From NCBI GenBank assembly GCA_938007965.1, contig CALLMH010000017.1:1-64000 (forward strand): DNA of 64,000 bases. The letters are read 5' to 3'. The stretch's first letter is position 1. Each line of letters opens with the position of its first letter. This document shows positions 53,140-62,763 of this stretch, in pieces. This stretch comes from an uncultured Saprospiraceae bacterium (GTDB taxonomy: Bacteria > Bacteroidota > Bacteroidia > Chitinophagales > Saprospiraceae). The notes under the pieces are model-generated. The model was not told the origin of the DNA. It worked only from the letters and a program-made list of their open reading frames with translations, and did no database searches. A program made the translations under genes and the position numbers.

Positions 53140-54861
53140 CTATAGTACGCCTTCACTCACTTGTTTGTGTGCATAATCTACCGCTCTAGCAGTCAAAGCC
53201 ATATACGTAATACTTGGATTCTGAGTGGCGGAACTGGTCATACAAGAACCATCCGTGATAAATACATTTTGTACGTCGTGCATCTGGTTCCATTTATTGA
53301 GTACACTCGTCTTAGGATCTCTACCCATACGAGCCGTACCCATCTCATGTATGGCTGCACCTACTGCTGTTTGATTATTGACCAATTCTATATCCTTGCA
53401 TCCTGCAGCTTCTAGCATTTCGCCCATACATGTGACTCCATCTTTTCTTAGTGCCATCTCGTTTTCTCTGAGTGTCGCATCGAAAGTAATGATCGGCATT
53501 CCATGTTTGTCTTTTTTATCAAAATTGAGCCACATCTTATTATCATGATAAGGAAGCAACTCCCCAAAACACGTAATAGCAAAATGATATGGACCAGGCT
53601 TGAATAGTGAGTCTTTTAATTCCACCCCTATGCCAGACCTGTCTCCTCCTGCATATCTACGTGCGGTCCCTTGATATCCAAACCCTCGGATATAGTCCTT
53701 CATTGTAGACTCTTTATCGATGTTTCTAAATCTTGGAATATAGAATCCAGATGGTTTTCTTCCTTTATAATAAGTATCTTCAAACCCTGGCAAGCGTCCG
53801 TACGCTTTCATTCCGTAATGATGATCCATGATATTGTGTCCGAGCTCTCCAGAACTATTACCCAAACCATTAGGAAACTCTGAGGATCGACTATTGAGCA
53901 GTATGGCCGTACTTCCTATCGTACTTGCATTGCAAAAAATAATCCTAGATTTGAATTCCATCATTTCTCCAGTGTTGGCATCTTTGACAAGGACTCCAGT
54001 AGCTTTTCTTGTTTTAGAATCATATACTATTTCTGTAACGATGCTATTTGGTCTAAGCGTAAGATTTCCAGTAGCAGATGCTACTGGTATCGTCGCTGAC
54101 AAGCTGCTGAAGTATCCTCCGAGCGGACAGCCTCGCCAGCACCGGTCTCGAGTCTGGCATTCTCCCCTAGTACCGAGGTGTACTTCAGGATTATACTGAG
54201 TTAGATTGGCAATTCTACCAGGAGTAATCACTCGTTTGGGATATTTCGCCCCTACTGATACTCTTAAGTGCTGTTCTGCACAATTCAGCTCCATAGCGGG
54301 CAAGAATTTACCATCAGGCACCTGAGCTAAACCTTCGGCTTGTCCACTGACGCCTACGAAAGTCTCTACATAATCATACCACGGCTCTATATCTCTATAT
54401 CTGATCGGCCAGTCTATAGCGATACCATCTTTCGCATTGGCCTCAAAATCCAAATCCGACCATCTATAACAATGTCTGCCCCACATGATAGATCGCCCTC
54501 CTACATGATGTCCCCTGATCCAATCAAATCTATTGACTTCATCATATGGGTATTCGTCATCTTTGGCTATCCAATGTTTATTATCTTCATGTACCCACCA
54601 GCTGAGTCTGTTTTGCTTGAAGTAGTGTGTGGCGATCTCTTCTGAGGTTACCATATTTTGGTTTTTTATCTCCCAAGGATCGAGACCCGCAGTAGGATAT
54701 TCTCCGTGTTTGACCATTCGACCACGTTCTAGCATGAGTGTCTTGTGTCCCTTCTTACAGAGCTCCATCGCTGCCCATCCTCCACTTATTCCTGAACCTA
54801 TGACGATCGCATCATAGGATACAGATTCTGTTCCTTTTTGATTAAAACTCATATTGCCCAT
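53140..54861 (-). CDS. GMC-type FAD oxidoreductase (sugar/gluconate dehydrogenase-like)
   Basis: Large flavoprotein subunit of 573 residues. ADP-binding DAIVIGSGISGGWAAMELCK (about 18-37) and C-terminal GMC domain with IHEMGTARMGRDPKTSVLN, NVFITDGSCMTSSATQNPS and ITYMALTARA. A Cys-rich segment TRDRCWRGCPLGG occurs in the middle. It overlaps the small-subunit gene upstream by 13 bases (54849-54861), an arrangement known from gluconate 2-dehydrogenase-like complexes of Bacteroidota. No signal peptide; export in complex with the Tat-dependent small subunit is inferred. Position next to hmgA may be fortuitous. Confidence 0.88.
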   Translation of the reverse strand: MGNMSFNQKGTESVSYDAIVIGSGISGGWAAMELCKKGHKTLMLERGRMVKHGEYPTAGLDPWEIKNQNMVTSEEIATHYFKQNRLSWWVHEDNKHWIAKDDEYPYDEVNRFDWIRGHHVGGRSIMWGRHCYRWSDLDFEANAKDGIAIDWPIRYRDIEPWYDYVETFVGVSGQAEGLAQVPDGKFLPAMELNCAEQHLRVSVGAKYPKRVITPGRIANLTQYNPEVHLGTRGECQTRDRCWRGCPLGGYFSSLSATIPVASATGNLTLRPNSIVTEIVYDSKTRKATGVLVKDANTGEMMEFKSRIIFCNASTIGSTAILLNSRSSEFPNGLGNSSGELGHNIMDHHYGMKAYGRLPGFEDTYYKGRKPSGFYIPRFRNIDKESTMKDYIRGFGYQGTARRYAGGDRSGIGVELKDSLFKPGPYHFAITCFGELLPYHDNKMWLNFDKKDKHGMPIITFDATLRENEMALRKDGVTCMGEMLEAAGCKDIELVNNQTAVGAAIHEMGTARMGRDPKTSVLNKWNQMHDVQNVFITDGSCMTSSATQNPSITYMALTARAVDYAHKQVSEGVL

Positions 54862-55421
54862 GCTTTTCCACCTACGCTCTCAAGACTGATACATCCCTCA
54901 AAAGGACCTGGCACAGGTAAGTAATTTAGAAATTTAGTAGCTACTTCTTCAGTATTTAAGTAGTATGCTATCGTTTGTTGTTTTAGCTCTAATAGACCTC
55001 TTTTGACATTAGCTAATGCATCATTTTCCGAAGATGATAAACTTACTAGTATCGCCTTTCTCTTTTCTTCGTCTAACCTATGAAAATCTACACCTCCACT
55101 TTCTCTTGTCATATGGTCCGTCAATTGAGCAAATTGCTCTGAATATGTGGCTCTTGATTCTTCAGTATAAACATGGGCTACCATATGATCGATCATCATA
55201 GGAACTCCTACTTCTGAAGCGGACGGAGTATCGGTTTTTGGCAAAATGGTATCGGCTATTGAACTTGCTAATCTAAATTGGTCTTTATCAAAAAAACTCA
55301 ATTTGCTATAATCAATATTTAAATCATCTGATTTGCAACTCTCTAGAGATAATAATAATGGAGCACTCAGAGCAGCCCCTGTCACATATGCAGTGTATTT
55401 TAGGATATCTCGTCGTTTCAT
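54849..55421 (-). CDS. Gluconate 2-dehydrogenase subunit 3-like Tat protein
   Basis: Small partner subunit of the GMC oxidoreductase. I prefer the ATG at 55421 (190 residues) to the longer frame at 55493, because it gives MKRRDILKYTAYVTGAALSA, a twin-arginine signal (RRDILK) followed by a hydrophobic stretch and a lipobox-like SLESC. The body is helical and has YSKLSFFDKDQFRLASSIADTILPKTDTPSA, characteristic of the family. Tat export in complex with the flavoprotein is expected from the family. The two genes overlap, so production is coupled. Confidence 0.83.
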   Translation of the reverse strand: MKRRDILKYTAYVTGAALSAPLLLSLESCKSDDLNIDYSKLSFFDKDQFRLASSIADTILPKTDTPSASEVGVPMMIDHMVAHVYTEESRATYSEQFAQLTDHMTRESGGVDFHRLDEEKRKAILVSLSSSENDALANVKRGLLELKQQTIAYYLNTEEVATKFLNYLPVPGPFEGCISLESVGGKAWAI

Positions 55422-55493
55422 AGTATTATTTTTGTTTCGCCTCTTGGAGTAGGAGATTTCCTCCTGTGGTTGCTCCTTCATCGCAGGCCACAT

Positions 55494-55892
55494 TTCAAGA
55501 TCCGCTTTTCGACTTTAGACTTTGAGACTATTTTTAAGATTCATGCTCCTCCAATCTTTTATTAGTTATATAAGGTAGAAGGATTACAATTATCTTTATA
55601 TAAGGTGCCTAATCTAGTCGTCGGCGACTTACAGAACTTTATTTTTCGAGCATAAGATATAGATATTTATAATTAACGAAAGTAATTATGTCGAAATATT
55701 CTAATTCTGGTCTAACTTATATTCATTTGTCTTGATAAGGAAATGCATTTGTAGGAAAGCAAAAAGGTTAATATAGTAATACAGACTTTGCTTTAATCGT
55801 CAAGATGCTAGTAATGCTTTAGGCCGTTGACTACTAGAGAACAAATAATTTATTCTGTGTTTTGGAAAATCCCTGTTCTGTAATTTAAAACT
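55494..55892. other. Intergenic region with direct repeats
   Basis: Four hundred bases between two minus-strand genes. It holds the probable promoter of the GMC pair and the end of trkH. TTATATAAGG occurs twice, at 55566-55575 and 55596-55605, exactly 30 bases apart. No other gene or RNA is evident. Confidence 0.55.
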
Positions 55893-57353
55893 CTAATTAC
55901 TCTTCCAAAAATAGGGAGTTAAGATAATCAACACCGTAAATACCTCTAGTCTACCTACTATCATAAGGAAGGATAAGAATATCTTTCCTACTGCAGGGAT
56001 ATGAGCAAAATTATCCACCGGTCCTACACTTCCTATTGCAGGTCCCACATTACTGATACACGTCGCTGTAGAACCAATACCCGTCAAGAAAGGCGTAGGA
56101 TCATCTTGCATGATTACTGTCATCACCAATGACCCGATGATAAATAGAATGAGATAGAATAATAAAAAAACTAGAATATGAGTAATTACTCTTCCTTTAA
56201 TAGTACTACCATCAATCTTAAGTCTTACAAATGCGGCAGGATGCAGTATCCTTTTAAATTCGAGAATTGAGTTTTTGAGAAATACCAAATGACGTATGAT
56301 CTTGATACCACCACTCGTAGATCCTCCACAGGCGCCTACAAATAACAGTACAAAAAACAACATCGTAAGTCCCTGATGCCAAGAAGTATAATCCGCAGAT
56401 ATATAGCCTGTAGTCGTAATCACTGAGACTAGCTGAAAAGCAGACTCCCGTACCAATTGTTCCACTGGCAAATCAGACAATAGACATCTAAATCCACTCA
56501 CAGCAATAATCAAAGTCAATACAAGTGTAATATAAAATCTAAACTCATCACTCTTCCATGCTCTAGTAAATCTACCTTTGAATAACAAATAAATGATCGT
56601 ATAATTCATACCTCCGACAAACATAAATATCAATATCGGATACTGAACCCACAAGCTCGTAAAGTGGGCGATACTGTCATTTTTAGTAGAGAATCCTCCC
56701 GTGGACATGGTAGTCATGGCATGATTGATACTGTCGAAGAAGTCCATCTCTCCAAAAAAATAAAGGATGACGCATAAGAATGCAGTCAAACCCACATATA
56801 TCAACCAGAGCCGCTTTGCTACCTCCTTGATCCTTGGGTGTATCTTATCTGATTGTGGACCAGGAGACTCCGCTACAAACAACTCTACTCCACCGATACC
56901 AAGTAAAGGGAATATAGCTATCGTAAATACGATGATCCCCATACCTCCAATCCACTGGGTAAGGCTACGCCAAAACAACGTACCGAATGATAACCCTTCT
57001 ATATCAGTGAAAATAGTAGCGCCCGTAGTCGTAAATCCAGAAGAACTTTCAAAAATAGCCTCGCTGATAGATATTTCATGATGTATGAGATAAGGCAGTG
57101 CTCCCGCTACGCACATAGCGATCCACCCCAGACCTACGATCAAATATCCTTCTCGTTTTCTTATGGATTTATCCTTTGGTTTGGTCAGGGCTAAAACTCC
57201 TCCGACACCTATCGTAATAAGACTTGATATAAAAAAACATCCACTATCATCACCATTGCTGAGATATGACACTAGAGCTGGCAACATCATAAATAACCCG
57301 ACAATGATGGTTATAAATCCGATTACGTAAGAAACTATTCGACTATTGATCAT
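55893..57353 (-). CDS. trkH: TrkH-type potassium uptake protein
   Basis: Membrane subunit of the Trk potassium system, 486 residues with about ten helices. The four filter loops are visible: SSGFTTTGATIF, TTMSTGGFSTK, TTTGYISADY and CISNVGPAIG, each with the conserved Gly. A conserved Arg-rich cytosolic loop (SGGIKIIRHLVFLK) is present. Its start overlaps the TrkA stop by 11 bases, so the pair is translationally coupled and assembles as channel plus gating ring. Confidence 0.94.
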   Translation of the reverse strand: MINSRIVSYVIGFITIIVGLFMMLPALVSYLSNGDDSGCFFISSLITIGVGGVLALTKPKDKSIRKREGYLIVGLGWIAMCVAGALPYLIHHEISISEAIFESSSGFTTTGATIFTDIEGLSFGTLFWRSLTQWIGGMGIIVFTIAIFPLLGIGGVELFVAESPGPQSDKIHPRIKEVAKRLWLIYVGLTAFLCVILYFFGEMDFFDSINHAMTTMSTGGFSTKNDSIAHFTSLWVQYPILIFMFVGGMNYTIIYLLFKGRFTRAWKSDEFRFYITLVLTLIIAVSGFRCLLSDLPVEQLVRESAFQLVSVITTTGYISADYTSWHQGLTMLFFVLLFVGACGGSTSGGIKIIRHLVFLKNSILEFKRILHPAAFVRLKIDGSTIKGRVITHILVFLLFYLILFIIGSLVMTVIMQDDPTPFLTGIGSTATCISNVGPAIGSVGPVDNFAHIPAVGKIFLSFLMIVGRLEVFTVLIILTPYFWKSN

Positions 57354-58698
57354 GGACCGAAATGAATATTGACTCTACTACTTTTACTGAACTTGGTCTT
57401 ACAAAGATGATCAATTTATCATCCCTATCGAGTACAAAATCTCCTCTTGGGATCAATCCTTTATCATCTCTAATCACACCGGCTACGATGGCTTCTCTCG
57501 GAAGACCTATCTGATTGATTTGTTTGCCAACTACCTGATCTTTTTCATGAATGATAAATTCGATAACTTCTGCATCTACCCCGTGAAACGATGCTATCGC
57601 CTCTACTCTACCTCTACGGACAAATCTAAATATATTATTCGCCGCGAGTATTTTTTTATTTATGATAGTATCTACTCCGATATTCTGAGAGATATGCGTG
57701 TAGGCCGAATTATCCACGAGCGCTATGGTCTTAATATCCCCAGTACGCTCCGCCATCAGACTAGAGATGATATTCGTCTCCGAATTAGGCGTAAGTGCTA
57801 CAAAAGCATCCATCGACTCCAAGCCATACTCAATTAAGAAATCTGTATTATTGGGATCCCCTTGTAAGATGAGTGTATTATTCAATTCTTCATGGCATTT
57901 CTTACATTCTGCCTTACTCTTCATTATCAGAGATACATTATACTCTTTCTCTAGAAGCTTAGCGGTCTGTCTTGCTAGAGGACCACTACCTATAATCATG
58001 ACTTTTTTTACCTTCTTTAATGTTTTACCTACAAAGTGATTCACCCGGTCGAAGTCTTTGATATCTGTAGACAAGTACAAATGATCTAGCGGCTCTATGA
58101 TCATATCCATACTTGGGATGATCGTCTCAGATCCGCGAAGTAGTACGATTACCCTTAGATGGTGATTTGTCGCCTCTTCAGAAAGCTGACGCATGGACTT
58201 CCCAATAAGATTGGAATCCTGATCCGCTGTAAATCCGATGATAGATATCTTTCCCTCTTCGAATTCAAATACATCAGTAACTGATGCACGACTGATCAGC
58301 CGCTTGATCTCTTGTACAGCCAGCAATCTCGGACTGAATAGATTATCAATTCCCGAATCTTTGAAATTCTTTCGTTGTACTTTATGAAAGTACTCTGGAT
58401 TAGATACTCTCGCGATGGTCTTTTTGGCACCTAGTTTTTTCGCCAGTATACAGGCGAGGAGATTCGCTGATTCGTGAGTTGATACCGCAATGAACAGATC
58501 TGCATTTTCTACTTTTCCATTCATCAGGGTTTCTATAGATGTGATCTCACCCTTGATGGTAGATACGTCTATATGAGTAGCTACATAATCTAACACTTGA
58601 TCATCATGGTCGATGAGCGTAATGTTCTGCTCTTCGGTAACCATTAATTTTGCAAGATGAAAGCCTACATCACCAGCACCTCCTATTAATATATTCAT
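57343..58698 (-). CDS. trkA: TrkA, cytosolic gating subunit
   Basis: Nucleotide-binding regulator of TrkH, 451 residues, two RCK_N/RCK_C repeats. The first Rossmann loop is NILIGGAGDVGFHLAKLM (residues 2-19), the second KVMIIGSGPLARQTAKLLEK (about 233-252). Each is followed by a C-terminal ligand-binding RCK_C domain. Typical two-domain TrkA of Gram-negative bacteria. A -7-like box TAATTTTG lies on the minus strand at 58749-58742. Confidence 0.94.
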   Translation of the reverse strand: MNILIGGAGDVGFHLAKLMVTEEQNITLIDHDDQVLDYVATHIDVSTIKGEITSIETLMNGKVENADLFIAVSTHESANLLACILAKKLGAKKTIARVSNPEYFHKVQRKNFKDSGIDNLFSPRLLAVQEIKRLISRASVTDVFEFEEGKISIIGFTADQDSNLIGKSMRQLSEEATNHHLRVIVLLRGSETIIPSMDMIIEPLDHLYLSTDIKDFDRVNHFVGKTLKKVKKVMIIGSGPLARQTAKLLEKEYNVSLIMKSKAECKKCHEELNNTLILQGDPNNTDFLIEYGLESMDAFVALTPNSETNIISSLMAERTGDIKTIALVDNSAYTHISQNIGVDTIINKKILAANNIFRFVRRGRVEAIASFHGVDAEVIEFIIHEKDQVVGKQINQIGLPREAIVAGVIRDDKGLIPRGDFVLDRDDKLIIFVRPSSVKVVESIFISVHDQ

Positions 58699-59018
58699 TT
58701 GTATATTTTATCAGGGATTAGGTATTCCCTGTTTCGGAGAACAAAATTATGTCATTTTTTTCGGTGATAAGGTAAATATTGGAGAATACTTTTGATTTTA
58801 GGCTACTAATCTAATAATTTACCCTTACCAATCTCTCTATTCTGGCGTCCTGCTAGCACTTGTGTACACTTGATCTTGCATCCCCTCCATACTTAAAAAC
58901 GGAAATCTGATATACGATCCAATATACTCAGACAACCCACAGTCTAGAACAATTAACTACCTTGAATAAATTAGAATCAGAAGGATCCATTTCTGTACCT
59001 TCGCAAAAAATATAAAAT
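58699..59018. other. Divergent intergenic region
   Basis: Promoter region of trkA (TAATTTTG at 58749-58742) and of the DUF4286 gene on the other strand (TTG at about 58963, weak -7 TACCTTCG). No terminator or RNA gene seen. Confidence 0.5.
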
Positions 59019-59333
59019 ATGAAGCTCTTTTATAACGTAACAGTAATCATCGATGATTCTATAATAGACGAATGGAAATCTTGGATGATAGACCACCATA
59101 TCCCTGAGGTGATGGCTACTGGCGCTTTCGAATCATATCAACTTACAAAAGTAATCACGGAAGGAAGTGAAGGCGGAACTACATTCGCCATCCAATATTT
59201 ATCCCCAAATCGCGAAGAATATGAGCGATATCAAATGCAGCATGCTCCAAAACTTCAAGCAGAACACAAAGCTAGATATAATGGAAAATTTGGCGCCTTC
59301 CGAACACTTATGGAAGTAATAAGCCACAGTTGA
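59019..59333 (+). CDS. DUF4286 protein
   Basis: Small cytosolic protein of 104 residues, unknown function. The sequence YNVTVIIDDSIIDEWKSWMIDHHIPEVMATGAFESYQLTKV is typical of DUF4286, a ferredoxin-like alpha/beta fold related to the dimeric alpha-beta barrel (ABM) group. Length and start are consistent with the family. Not linked to an operon: ACAD follows 125 bases later on the same strand. Confidence 0.85.
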   Translation: MKLFYNVTVIIDDSIIDEWKSWMIDHHIPEVMATGAFESYQLTKVITEGSEGGTTFAIQYLSPNREEYERYQMQHAPKLQAEHKARYNGKFGAFRTLMEVISHS

Positions 59334-59458
59334 ATCTATGAACATCTGCTGATTTACCAAAATTTTTACTCAAAGTATAGATTTTGGAACCATTTGGCTC
59401 GTTTGCTTATTTATAAATTGCGACTTTTGCCCTACCTTATATCAAATGAAAAATTTTT

Positions 59459-60634
59459 ATGGAATTCGAATTAACAGAAGAACAATTAGCCGTAAGAGAT
59501 GCCGCTAGAGATTTTGCACAGAGAGAGTGCCTTCCTGGAGTAATAGAGAGAGATCGTGAAATGATATTCGCCAAAGATCAAATAAAAATGATGGGTGAAT
59601 TAGGATTCATGGGTATGATGGTAGCTCCAGAATATGGTGGAGGCGGAATGGATAGTATCAGCTATGCTCTTGCTATCGAGGAGATTTCAAAAGTAGACAA
59701 TTCTTGTTCTGTATGTATGTCGGTAAACAACTCGCTCATCTGCTGGGGACTCGAAACATATGGTGATGAAGCACAAAAGATGAAATATCTTACAAAATTA
59801 GCCACTGGAGAATGGATCGGGGCATTCTGCCTATCAGAACCTGAGGCTGGAAGTGATGCTACATCACAAAGAACGACTGCCGTAGACATGGGTGACCATT
59901 ACTTACTTAATGGCACAAAAAACTGGATAACAAACGGTGGAAGCTCTAGTGTGCACATAGTGATTGCTCAGACTGATCCAGATAAAGGTCACAAAGGTAT
60001 CAATGCGCTGATAGTAGAGAGCAGCTGGGAAGGCGTGGAAATCGGAGCCAAAGAAGACAAGCTAGGAATCAGATCGTCTGACACCCATACCATCTTATAC
60101 AATGACGTCAAAGTGCCAAAAGAAAATAGAATTGGCGAAGATGGTTTCGGTTTCAAATTTGCTATGAAAGTGCTCTCAGGAGGTAGAATCGGTATCGCAG
60201 CTCAGGCATTAGGTATAGCTGCGGGCGCGTACGAACTTTCAGTAAAATATTCAAAAGAAAGAGAGGCTTTTGGGAAGCCGATAAGTCAGCATCAAGCGAT
60301 CGCATTTAAGCTAGCTGACATGGCTACTGATATAGAAGCTGCGAGACTATTAGTACATAGAGCGGCATGGCTCAAAGACAATGGAGGGAATTATGACTCC
60401 GCCAGTTGTATGGCTAAGTTATTCGCGTCCGACATCGCTATGAAACATACCGTAGAAGCAGTGCAGGTGCACGGAGGATATGGTTTTGTCAAAGAATATC
60501 ATGTAGAGCGATTGATGAGAGACGCTAAGATTACTCAAATCTATGAAGGAACATCAGAAATCCAAAAGTTAGTCATCAGTAGGAATATTGTCAAAGGAGA
60601 ACTATACCCTGCACTCTTAAAAGCAAAAGTGTAA
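59459..60634 (+). CDS. Acyl-CoA dehydrogenase (short/medium-chain type)
   Basis: FAD enzyme of fatty acid or branched-chain acyl-CoA oxidation. 391 residues. Hallmarks: MMVAPEYGGGGMDSISYALA, FCLSEPEAGSD, the FAD region WITNGGSSSVHIV, REAFGKPISQHQAIAFKLADM and QVHGGYGFVKEYHVERLMRDAKI. The catalytic Glu is probably Glu363 in QIYEGTSEIQ, as in short-chain members. Electron transfer flavoprotein is needed; no ETF genes are here. A terminator follows. Confidence 0.93.
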   Translation: MEFELTEEQLAVRDAARDFAQRECLPGVIERDREMIFAKDQIKMMGELGFMGMMVAPEYGGGGMDSISYALAIEEISKVDNSCSVCMSVNNSLICWGLETYGDEAQKMKYLTKLATGEWIGAFCLSEPEAGSDATSQRTTAVDMGDHYLLNGTKNWITNGGSSSVHIVIAQTDPDKGHKGINALIVESSWEGVEIGAKEDKLGIRSSDTHTILYNDVKVPKENRIGEDGFGFKFAMKVLSGGRIGIAAQALGIAAGAYELSVKYSKEREAFGKPISQHQAIAFKLADMATDIEAARLLVHRAAWLKDNGGNYDSASCMAKLFASDIAMKHTVEAVQVHGGYGFVKEYHVERLMRDAKITQIYEGTSEIQKLVISRNIVKGELYPALLKAKV

Positions 60635-60678
60635 GCACCTAGGTTACCTCTAAGAATGAAGTTAAAAATATACAAGAC

Positions 60679-60707
60679 CTCATGCTTAACTAGCATGGGT
60701 TTTTTTT
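60679..60707 (+). terminator. Intrinsic terminator of the acyl-CoA dehydrogenase gene
   Basis: Stem CTCATGCT (60679-60686) / AGCATGGG (60692-60699), one wobble, 5-base loop, then eight T. Confidence 0.88.
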
Positions 60708-61080
60708 GATTGTTTTGTAGCACTCTATTTTCACGGGACTACGTTCGATTTTTTAAAATTATAATCATAGTACATGAAAAACCATATCCCTATTGTGTAC
60801 TTGGAGTATAAAGGACTACTAGCAGATATGCTGATAGATATATGTCCAGCCGGGTCGTCCAAATGAAGTAATAAACCTGGTAGGATATTATACTTTTTTA
60901 GGGAATCAAAGAGAATGAGTACTAATAAAATCGGCCCCACACCCATCACAAAAGATAATCAATCATATAAAATAGAGTTAGATCAGATCATCATAAAAAT
61001 GACTATTCACAACAAATCACAGCTACACTCATTTAAGTATTGTATTTTAACGACTCAAAATCAAAATACCTGAATTCTCT
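60708..61080. other. Intergenic gap with an interrupted open frame
   Basis: An open frame starting at the ATG at 60774 runs 30 codons to a TGA (60864), then continues in frame to 61071; it includes a 52-codon ORF from the ATG at 60915. No recognisable domain. Otherwise AT-rich DNA that must hold the site-2 protease promoter. Confidence 0.45.
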
Positions 61081-62184
61081 ATGAAATCCATCCAAGTAGC
61101 AAAATTTGCCAATATCCCAATCAAGATCCACTGGTCTTTTGGTTTGTTTGTTGTACTGATAGTTGGCTATGGTCTGTCTAATGACATGCGTGGGACAGAC
61201 TTAGTGTGGTTTTTAGGATTTATCGGAGCCATGTTTATATGTGTAATACTGCACGAATATGGACATGCGATCAGCGCCCGACGATATGGAGTCAAAACGA
61301 TAGATATCATCATATCACCTATAGGGGGACTCGCTAGATTAGAGAAACTTCCCGAAAAACCGATACATGAGTTCGTAGTGGCCATTGCAGGTCCATTGGT
61401 TAATGTTGTCATTGCCCTATGCTTATTTACGATCTTGTTTATTACATTTCAGGACCTATCATTTTTGGTCGTAAATGAAAATCCGCTTGACAACATTATA
61501 ACTCCAAAGGGATTCTTCGGCTTATTGATTTGGACAAATATGATATTATTTTTATTCAATCTAATACCAGCATTCCCCATGGATGGTGGTAGAATCTTGA
61601 GAGCACTTCTATCTATGAGATTTGGAAGAGTCCGGGGTACGCAATGGGCTGCAATAGTAGGCAGAGCTTTGGCTATTGGGTTTATCATATTTGCAGTATT
61701 TACGAGTGACTACATGCTTATTTTTATAGGGATCTTCGTATTTGTAATGGCTGGAAATCAAAAAAATCAGGTCGTCATAGAAAGTATATTAGATACAGTG
61801 ACCGCTTCGGATATCATGAATACGAAATTTTCAAAGATCCATATTTCAGAACCATTGCAGACGATCTATGATCAGTACATCAGAGGTGGAGAGAAAAATT
61901 ATTTGATTTTTGATTCTATGGATAATATTTCTGGAGTGGTACCTGAGTTATTCATCAGACAAGCCTATCATGATAATTTATTAGCGACCACAACAGCTAA
62001 TGCTTACATGAGCACTAAAATAATGAGAGCTACTCCACAGATAAGCCTCAAGGATCTATTCGAAAAAATGAATCGTGAAGGAATCGCAATTGCGGCGATC
62101 GAAGAAGAAGGCAACCTAGTCGGAGTAATAGATCGTAATATGCTACAGAATTATCTGCAGTTGCATATGAGTAGGAGAAAATAA
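61081..62184 (+). CDS. Site-2-protease-like membrane metalloprotease with CBS pair
   Basis: M50-family intramembrane protease, 367 residues with about six helices. The zinc motif HEYGH is at residues 58-62 in CVILHEYGHAISARRYG, and the later ligand in FPMDGGRILRALLSM (the Asp of DG). Unlike RseP it lacks a PDZ domain; instead the C-terminus (about 240-367) has two CBS-like repeats that can sense adenine nucleotides. Homologues cut membrane-bound regulators, but whether it has an anti-sigma substrate here is unknown. Confidence 0.9.
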   Translation: MKSIQVAKFANIPIKIHWSFGLFVVLIVGYGLSNDMRGTDLVWFLGFIGAMFICVILHEYGHAISARRYGVKTIDIIISPIGGLARLEKLPEKPIHEFVVAIAGPLVNVVIALCLFTILFITFQDLSFLVVNENPLDNIITPKGFFGLLIWTNMILFLFNLIPAFPMDGGRILRALLSMRFGRVRGTQWAAIVGRALAIGFIIFAVFTSDYMLIFIGIFVFVMAGNQKNQVVIESILDTVTASDIMNTKFSKIHISEPLQTIYDQYIRGGEKNYLIFDSMDNISGVVPELFIRQAYHDNLLATTTANAYMSTKIMRATPQISLKDLFEKMNREGIAIAAIEEEGNLVGVIDRNMLQNYLQLHMSRRK

Positions 62185-62194
62185 ATCCAAAAAA

Positions 62195-62226
62195 AAATAG
62201 GCTTCCTAAATTTAAGAAGCCTATTT
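62195..62226. terminator. Shared bidirectional terminator
   Basis: Perfect 11-bp stem AAATAGGCTTC (62195-62205) / GAAGCCTATTT (62216-62226), 10-base loop. An A run before it (T on the minus strand) makes it strongest for the OmpH gene; it also sits 10 bases after the plus-strand site-2 protease gene. Confidence 0.88.
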
Positions 62227-62250
62227 CATTTTATTATAAGATTAGATTGA

Positions 62251-62763
62251 TTACCAACCTAACTTTGCCTTTACTTTTGCAAGCAGATCTTCACCTTCCA
62301 TAGCGAATAGTAAGCCATTAGTAGATGTATCGAAGATCATAGTGTATTCACCAGATTTGCCCAATTCATCTATTGCTACTTTTACTTTATCCAGAATCGG
62401 TTTATATAGCTCTTCTCGCTTCATAGCTAATTTTTGCTGCACTTCTTGCTCGTACTTTTGGATTGCCTGCTGAGACGCTTGCAATGCACTTTCTCTTTGT
62501 TGGATTTGGATTTGACTTAAGATACCCTCTTCTCTGTCCTTTGCATAAGCTTCATATTCTCCTTCAAACTTCTTTACCATAGCTTCACCTTTTGAAATAA
62601 GTGTGGTTTGATATTCCGTAATCTGAGTATCCGCTGTTTTCACTAAAGGAGATTCCACTAGTAACTGCTGCGAATTTATATGACCGAATTTTTGTGCCCA
62701 TGATGTAGCCACTACAAGTATTGCCATCATCATAGTCAAGATAGCCTTTTTAGAATTATTCAT
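62251..62763 (-). CDS. OmpH/Skp family periplasmic chaperone
   Basis: Periplasmic holding chaperone for outer-membrane proteins, relative of Skp. I take the ATG at 62763 (170 residues) because it gives a signal peptide, MNNSKKAILTMMMAILVVATSWAQ; the longer frame adds 53 non-coding-looking codons. Mature part: KFGHINSQQLLVESPLVKTA, then a long coiled-coil (MVKKFEGEYEAYAKDREEGI ... EQEVQQKLAMKREELYKP) and the closing ...DTSTNGLLFAMEGEDLLAKV. An OmpH gene of this size is typical in Bacteroidota, often in tandem; only one copy is in view. Confidence 0.9.
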   Translation of the reverse strand: MNNSKKAILTMMMAILVVATSWAQKFGHINSQQLLVESPLVKTADTQITEYQTTLISKGEAMVKKFEGEYEAYAKDREEGILSQIQIQQRESALQASQQAIQKYEQEVQQKLAMKREELYKPILDKVKVAIDELGKSGEYTMIFDTSTNGLLFAMEGEDLLAKVKAKLGW

